Source: an archaeon
GTDB lineage: Archaea > Iainarchaeota > Iainarchaeia > Iainarchaeales > Iainarchaeaceae
Assembly: GCA_024653905.1 (NCBI GenBank)
Contig: JANLGZ010000023.1
Location: 1 to 8,827, forward strand
DNA length: 8,827 nt
Reading direction: 5' to 3'
The translations under genes and the position numbers were made by a program. Shown here one piece after another: positions 5,818-8,827 of the stretch (its first letter is position 1; the number at the start of each line of letters is the position of its first letter). The notes under the pieces were generated by a model, which did no database searches, had not been told where the DNA came from, and saw only the letters and a program-made list of their open reading frames with translations.

Positions 5818-6275
5818 TTTTTTTCACCAATTTCATAAGTTTCAATTACTTCATTAGCCAAAAGTTCCTTTGCGATTTTTTCTATTTGTTTATGTGTAAT
5901 TTTTCCCTCAAAATAGAATTTTTTTGCGGTAATTATTTTTCCCTCAAGTTTTTTCCCTAAAAAATCATTAACTCCTTCCAAAGCAACAATTCCCACATTA
6001 TCCGTTACATCTGGGTGTAATTTTACTTCTAAATAAAAATCGTATTTTGGAAATATTTCTTCATCAATGGAAAAAGTCTGGGTTATTGAATCAATAAAAA
6101 CGTTTTCGGCTATTTCTTTCAGATTCAGTTTTTCCTGAACATCAAAATAATATATTTCTGCAAAATGAACATGCTCTATTTCTTTAATTCCAAGGTCTTC
6201 TTCAATGTCATTTTTGGTTGAAATGCCGATAGAGTCAAGATTATTATCTTTGAATGCAACCTCAATTCTTTGCAT
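5814..6275 (-). CDS. Tandem PurS-like protein (two PurS-type halves), 153 aa
   Basis: PurS is normally an 80-residue protein that dimerises and bridges PurL and PurQ in FGAM synthase. This product has two PurS-like halves. Residues 1-71 begin MQRIEVAFKDNNLDSIGIST and contain DLGIKEIEHVHFAEIYYFDV. Residues 78-150 read YDFYLEVKLHPDVTDNVG, then ALEGVNDFLG, and end KELLANEVIETYEI, the typical PurS closing segment. The second half is the closer match; the first is divergent. The ATG at 6275 is preferred to a TTG at 6359 because a TATA box lies 30-40 bases before it and homology begins there. It overlaps purL by the ATGA junction. The likely role is a covalent equivalent of the PurS dimer, like the N-terminal domain of large single-chain FGAM synthase. 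The function follows from sequence resemblance and position; the tandem reading is my own alignment by eye. Confidence 0.8.
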   Translation of the reverse strand: MQRIEVAFKDNNLDSIGISTKNDIEEDLGIKEIEHVHFAEIYYFDVQEKLNLKEIAENVFIDSITQTFSIDEEIFPKYDFYLEVKLHPDVTDNVGIVALEGVNDFLGKKLEGKIITAKKFYFEGKITHKQIEKIAKELLANEVIETYEIGEKK

Positions 6276-6305
6276 TTGATTCACAACAAGATTCAGAGTG
6301 GAAAG

Positions 6306-6316
6306 ATTTAAAATAA
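6306..6316 (-). promoter_or_regulatory. TATA box of the PurS-like/purL/purQ operon
   Basis: On the - strand TTATTTTAAAT, preceded by an A/G-rich stretch (GAAAAGG) that suits a BRE element. Its centre is about 36 bases from the ATG at 6275, giving a leader of roughly ten bases. A partial GTGA lies seven bases before the ATG. This supports the ATG at 6275 over the TTG at 6359, which would lie upstream of the promoter. Confidence 0.55.
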
Positions 6317-6457
6317 CCTTTTCTTTTTGCCGTACAAAAGAAAACCTGATGTTTTGCAAGTATTATGCCACGTAAAAGGCTTAATTTTACAGGTGTTTAG
6401 TGAAAATAAAAAGAGAATAATGGTTTTTAGCCTTTCTTTTTGGTAAAGTTTTTTTCC

Positions 6458-6489
6458 CTTCAGGTTAAGCGAATGAAAAAGACCTGAAG
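6458..6489. repeat. Perfect 8-base inverted repeat in the divergent purine promoter region
   Basis: CTTCAGGT at 6458-6465 and ACCTGAAG at 6482-6489, separated by 16 bases. The right arm ends five bases before the purF TATA core, where the BRE would lie. The genes on both sides point away from this region, so a terminator is not expected here. An operator for a regulator of purine synthesis, or an activator site, is the favoured reading; the regulator is unknown. Other short inverted repeats in this gap, such as GTAAAA/TTTTAC at 6372-6390, are A/T-rich and weaker. Confidence 0.5.
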
Positions 6490-6503
6490 AAAGCTTTATA
6501 TTT
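6489..6503 (+). promoter_or_regulatory. BRE/TATA promoter of purF (near-leaderless)
   Basis: GAAAG followed by CTTTATATTT gives a purine-rich BRE and TATA box centred near 6499, about 32 bases before the purF ATG. Transcription should start near 6524, leaving a leader of only a few bases. No Shine-Dalgarno motif precedes the ATG at 6531. Confidence 0.65.
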
Positions 6504-6530
6504 TCTCCCTAATTCAAGTTACTTGTTGTT

Positions 6531-8099
6531 ATGGCTGGCGAAGTTAAAGATGAATGCGGTGTTGCTGCAGTCTACTTGCCGAAAAAACTTGACAAATACC
6601 CTGTTGGCGGAGCTTCTTATTATCTTTACCAAATGCTTCTTCAAATGCAGAACAGAGGCCAGTTGGCTACAGGAATTACTACTTATAATGGGGACAGAAA
6701 ACAATTAATTGATACTTTTAGAAAAAGAGGCTCTGTTTCAGAGGCCTTTTCAACCAAAATAAGGCCAAAAGCAAGAGCAATAATGGAAAAATATTCAGGA
6801 ACCAAGGGAATTGGTCATGTAAGGTATAGTACTTCTGGTGCAGATGACATTGGTTCTACCCAGCCTTTTGAAAGACATCATGGGAGAAAATGGAAGTGGT
6901 TTTCATTTGCATTTAATGGTAATTTGGCTAATTTTTCTGAATTAAAAAAAGAACTTGAAGATAAACAGTACCATCTTGTTAGAAATCTGGATACTGAGGT
7001 AATAATGCACTTTTTGGAAAAAGAACAAGTAGGGGAAAAGAAAAAGCCAATTACTCAGGTTTTTGCCGATCTTTCTGACAAATTTGACGGTGCTTATAAT
7101 ATGGTTTATATTAATGCTGAGGGAACCGTTACTGCTATGAGGGATCCTGTTGGAGTAAGGCCTTTGTGTTATGTTATTGATGATGATTTTGTCGGAGCTG
7201 CTTCTGAAAGTGTTGCAATGGCAAATCTTGTAACTAATGAGATTAAGGATTTAAAGCCAGGGGAAATGCTTATTTCTGATGAAAGCGGTGTTGAGGTTAA
7301 AACTTTCAAAAAAAGCAAAAAAATCGCGCATTGCATGTTTGAATATGTTTACTTTGCAAATGCCGCATCTACTATTGATGGAAAAAGTGTTTATCAGGTC
7401 AGATGGCGTCTTGGTCAGGAGCTTGCTAAACAGGAAAATCTTGAGACTACAGGCGATGATTGGATTGTAGTTCCTGTTCCCGATACAGCAAAACCAATTG
7501 CTGATGCTTATGCGCATGCTCTTGGACTTCCTGTGATGGAGGGTTTGGTAAGAAATAGGTATGTCGGAAGAACTTTTATTGAAACCAATGACCGGATGGC
7601 CAGGATTAAGGAAAAGTTTAATCTTAATAAATCTGTTCTGAAAGACAAAAAAGTAATTCTTGTTGATGATTCAATTGTAAGGGGTTCAACTTCACAGGCT
7701 ATTGTTCAATATTTGAAAGAAAAAGGAATGGCGAAAGAAATCCATATGAGGGTTTCCTGTCCGCCAATAAGAAGTCCATGTTTTTATGGAATTGATATGT
7801 CAACAATCGGTGAATTGATTGCTAATCGCAATTCAACCAAGGAACAAATAAACAGAATTGGTTTTGAGGATGTTGATGAAAGCGTTATTCAAAATACCGC
7901 AAAGGAAATTAAGGTTGATTCATTGCAATACATGTCTCTTAATGGTTTGATAAAAGCAATCAACCTCGAAAACGGAAAAGATGATTTGTGTTTAGCCTGC
8001 ATTACCGGTGAATACCCGACAGAATGGGGAACAAAACTCAGGGTAAAAGCAATTGAAAGACACGAAAGAGGCTTGGAAGCCGAGAGAACTTATTCCTGA
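6531..8099 (+). CDS. purF: Amidophosphoribosyltransferase PurF, 522 aa
   Basis: PurF makes 5-phosphoribosylamine from PRPP and glutamine, the first committed step of purine synthesis. The N-terminal Ntn glutaminase begins MAGEVKDECGVAAVY. Cys9 is the expected nucleophile after removal of an eight-residue propeptide, as in Bacillus-type PurF. NRGQLATGI (41-49), GIGHVRYSTSG (93-103) and NGNLAN (129-134) belong to the same domain. The phosphoribosyltransferase half carries the PRPP motif VILVDDSIVRGST (375-387). Cys268, Cys417, Cys487 and Cys490 (the last two in CLAC) match the four ligands of the [4Fe-4S] cluster seen in Bacillus-type enzymes. The protein is somewhat longer than the usual 450-500 residues. 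It is divergent from the PurS-like operon and has its own TATA box. Residues 41-49 differ from the common HRGQESAGI form. Confidence 0.97.
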   Translation: MAGEVKDECGVAAVYLPKKLDKYPVGGASYYLYQMLLQMQNRGQLATGITTYNGDRKQLIDTFRKRGSVSEAFSTKIRPKARAIMEKYSGTKGIGHVRYSTSGADDIGSTQPFERHHGRKWKWFSFAFNGNLANFSELKKELEDKQYHLVRNLDTEVIMHFLEKEQVGEKKKPITQVFADLSDKFDGAYNMVYINAEGTVTAMRDPVGVRPLCYVIDDDFVGAASESVAMANLVTNEIKDLKPGEMLISDESGVEVKTFKKSKKIAHCMFEYVYFANAASTIDGKSVYQVRWRLGQELAKQENLETTGDDWIVVPVPDTAKPIADAYAHALGLPVMEGLVRNRYVGRTFIETNDRMARIKEKFNLNKSVLKDKKVILVDDSIVRGSTSQAIVQYLKEKGMAKEIHMRVSCPPIRSPCFYGIDMSTIGELIANRNSTKEQINRIGFEDVDESVIQNTAKEIKVDSLQYMSLNGLIKAINLENGKDDLCLACITGEYPTEWGTKLRVKAIERHERGLEAERTYS

Positions 8100-8136
8100 A
8101 TATTAATTCATTGCTTTATAATGTGAGAAAAAGTAA

Positions 8137-8146
8137 CTTTATTTTT
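8137..8146 (+). terminator. Possible oligo-T terminator of purF
   Basis: CTTTATTTTT lies about 40 bases after the purF stop, in an AT-rich stretch with no strong hairpin. Archaeal polymerase can stop on T-runs alone. The rest of the gap (8100-8301) shows one 36-codon open frame at 8192-8302 and the promoter of the next gene. Confidence 0.3.
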
Positions 8147-8263
8147 GAAAATCTTTAAGTTCAGCCGTAAGAACCCTTTTACCTCGAAATAATGGGACGC
8201 AAAATCACTTCAACAATCATGTATATGCAAACAGCAATTCTACACCGCCAGATAAACAATAAA

Positions 8264-8273
8264 GCATATATAG
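8264..8273 (+). promoter_or_regulatory. TATA box of the Cys-rich membrane protein gene
   Basis: GCATATATAG preceded by AATAAA (a possible BRE). Its centre is about 33 bases before the ATG at 8302, so the leader would be under ten bases. No Shine-Dalgarno motif is visible. Confidence 0.6.
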
Positions 8274-8301
8274 TTGTTTTCACTAACAAGTTTTGGTTAT
8301 A

Positions 8302-8827
8302 ATGATTACTATTGGTAAAGAATCAAATATTCTGGTTTTATTAGGAATAGTAATTTTGATAAGTGGCTTCATGGTGGCAGCAATATTTTTTTTTATTGGG
8401 TCTGATAAATATAAATGTGAAAACGGAATATCTGTTGATAATCCTTTAGATTGTTCATGTCCTGTTGATTTTGAATGTTGCAATGGAGATGAATACCAGG
8501 AATTATCCTGTCAAACTGGTTTTGTTTGCCAAAACAATGTTTGTGAAAAACAGGAATGTGCTTTTGAGTGTTGTAATGGAGAAGAATTTTATAAAGATAA
8601 AAGTTGTTCAGGAAACGAAACGTGTGAATTTAGAACCTGTCAAAAACCCGAGTGTACTTTTGAGTGTTGTGATGATTCAACCCATAAAGGAAAAACATGT
8701 GATACTGGCTTTGAGTGCACTAATAACAATTGTGTTGAAATTTCTCCTGAAGAACCAGAACTATTCGAATGTGCTTTTGAATGTTGTGAAGATTTAGAAG
8801 GATTTGAAGATAAAGCTTGCCCAGTAA
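8302..8827 (+). CDS. Membrane-anchored Cys-rich repeat protein (partial, 3' end outside window)
   Basis: The frame from the ATG at 8302 is open to the window edge (175 residues). Residues 1-8 are short and polar, 9-33 form one hydrophobic helix (ILVLLGIVILIS, then VAAIFFFIG), and the rest is acidic and very rich in Cys. This is the layout of an N-terminally anchored or signal-peptide-bearing protein whose bulk lies outside the membrane. Six-Cys modules follow: C53, C59-C60, C70, C76, C81; C86, C90-C91, C102, C108, C113; C118, C122-C123, C133, C139, C144; and a fourth begins at C157, C161-C162, C173. The consensus is C-x3-CC-x9/10-C-x5-C-x4-C (x5 for the first gap of module one), with F-E-C-C constant. 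A Pro/Glu-rich insert (146-156) precedes module four. The even Cys number per module suggests disulfide-bonded mini-domains, though metal binding is possible. I do not recognise the family. The + strand open frame at 8465-8797 is a shadow of it. Confidence 0.8.
   Translation, partial: MITIGKESNILVLLGIVILISGFMVAAIFFFIGSDKYKCENGISVDNPLDCSCPVDFECCNGDEYQELSCQTGFVCQNNVCEKQECAFECCNGEEFYKDKSCSGNETCEFRTCQKPECTFECCDDSTHKGKTCDTGFECTNNNCVEISPEEPELFECAFECCEDLEGFEDKACPV
8554..8787 (+). repeat. Repeated coding units within the Cys-rich gene
   Basis: A 21-base unit encoding ECAFECC or ECTFECC occurs at 8554-8574, 8650-8670 and 8767-8787, differing at only one to three bases between copies. Spacing between starts is 96 and then 117 bases. 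DNA-level similarity this close suggests fairly recent module duplication or conversion. Confidence 0.7.

Noticed and set aside
5609..5857. 82-codon open frame on the + strand over the start of purL
   Set aside because: Antisense shadow rich in Phe, Ser and Ile from AT-rich coding DNA; no family features.
6276..6359. TTG start at 6359 for the PurS-like gene
   Set aside because: The likely TATA box lies downstream of it, and PurS homology begins at the ATG at 6275.
8465..8797. 110-codon open frame on the + strand
   Set aside because: It is a shifted reading of the Cys-rich repeats; the frame from 8302 has a start, promoter, membrane helix and ordered Cys pattern.
1..8827. tRNA, rRNA, CRISPR array or transposase
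   Set aside because: I saw no T-loop consensus with a matching acceptor stem, no rRNA-like stretch, no regularly spaced identical repeats with spacers and no transposase or integrase motif. The repeats at the right end are protein-coding modules.

Overview
The window reads as a piece of an AT-rich archaeal genome, most likely from a DPANN-type lineage (an inference, not proven here). Four transcription units (purF, the PurS-like gene, the 194-residue unknown and the Cys-rich protein gene) have a TATA-like box about 25-35 bases upstream of the start codon and little or no ribosome binding site. That is the leaderless or short-leader arrangement of archaea. Purine synthesis uses the split PurS/PurL/PurQ form of FGAM synthase, and a small CxxC-x17-CxxC zinc-ribbon protein of a kind common in small-genome prokaryotes is present.

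Layout from left to right: (1) the last 32 codons of a RimK-type ATP-grasp ligase on the + strand; (2) a 55-residue CxxC-x17-CxxC zinc-ribbon protein on the - strand, followed by a UUCG-capped hairpin and a T-run; (3) a hicB-hicA toxin-antitoxin pair on the + strand, in a stretch visibly richer in GC than its surroundings and bracketed by an 11-base direct repeat; (4) a - strand run, read from right to left, of a PurS-like gene (two PurS-like halves in one protein), purL and purQ, then a 194-residue unknown protein with its own promoter and a six-helix membrane protein of the MsrQ/ferric-reductase type; (5) purF on the + strand, divergent from the PurS-like gene across a control region holding a perfect 8-base inverted repeat beside the purF TATA box; (6) a membrane-anchored, outward-facing protein with repeated six-cysteine modules, running off the right edge.

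The core of the window is a divergent purine locus. PurF makes phosphoribosylamine from PRPP and glutamine. The PurS-like protein, PurL and PurQ together convert FGAR to FGAM, with PurQ releasing ammonia from glutamine and PurL using ATP. Both are glutamine-dependent amination steps, so joint control from one intergenic region makes sense. The remaining genes are accessory: a likely imported toxin-antitoxin island, a possible redox membrane protein, a Cys-rich surface protein and two small or unknown proteins. No rRNA, tRNA, CRISPR array or transposase gene was seen.
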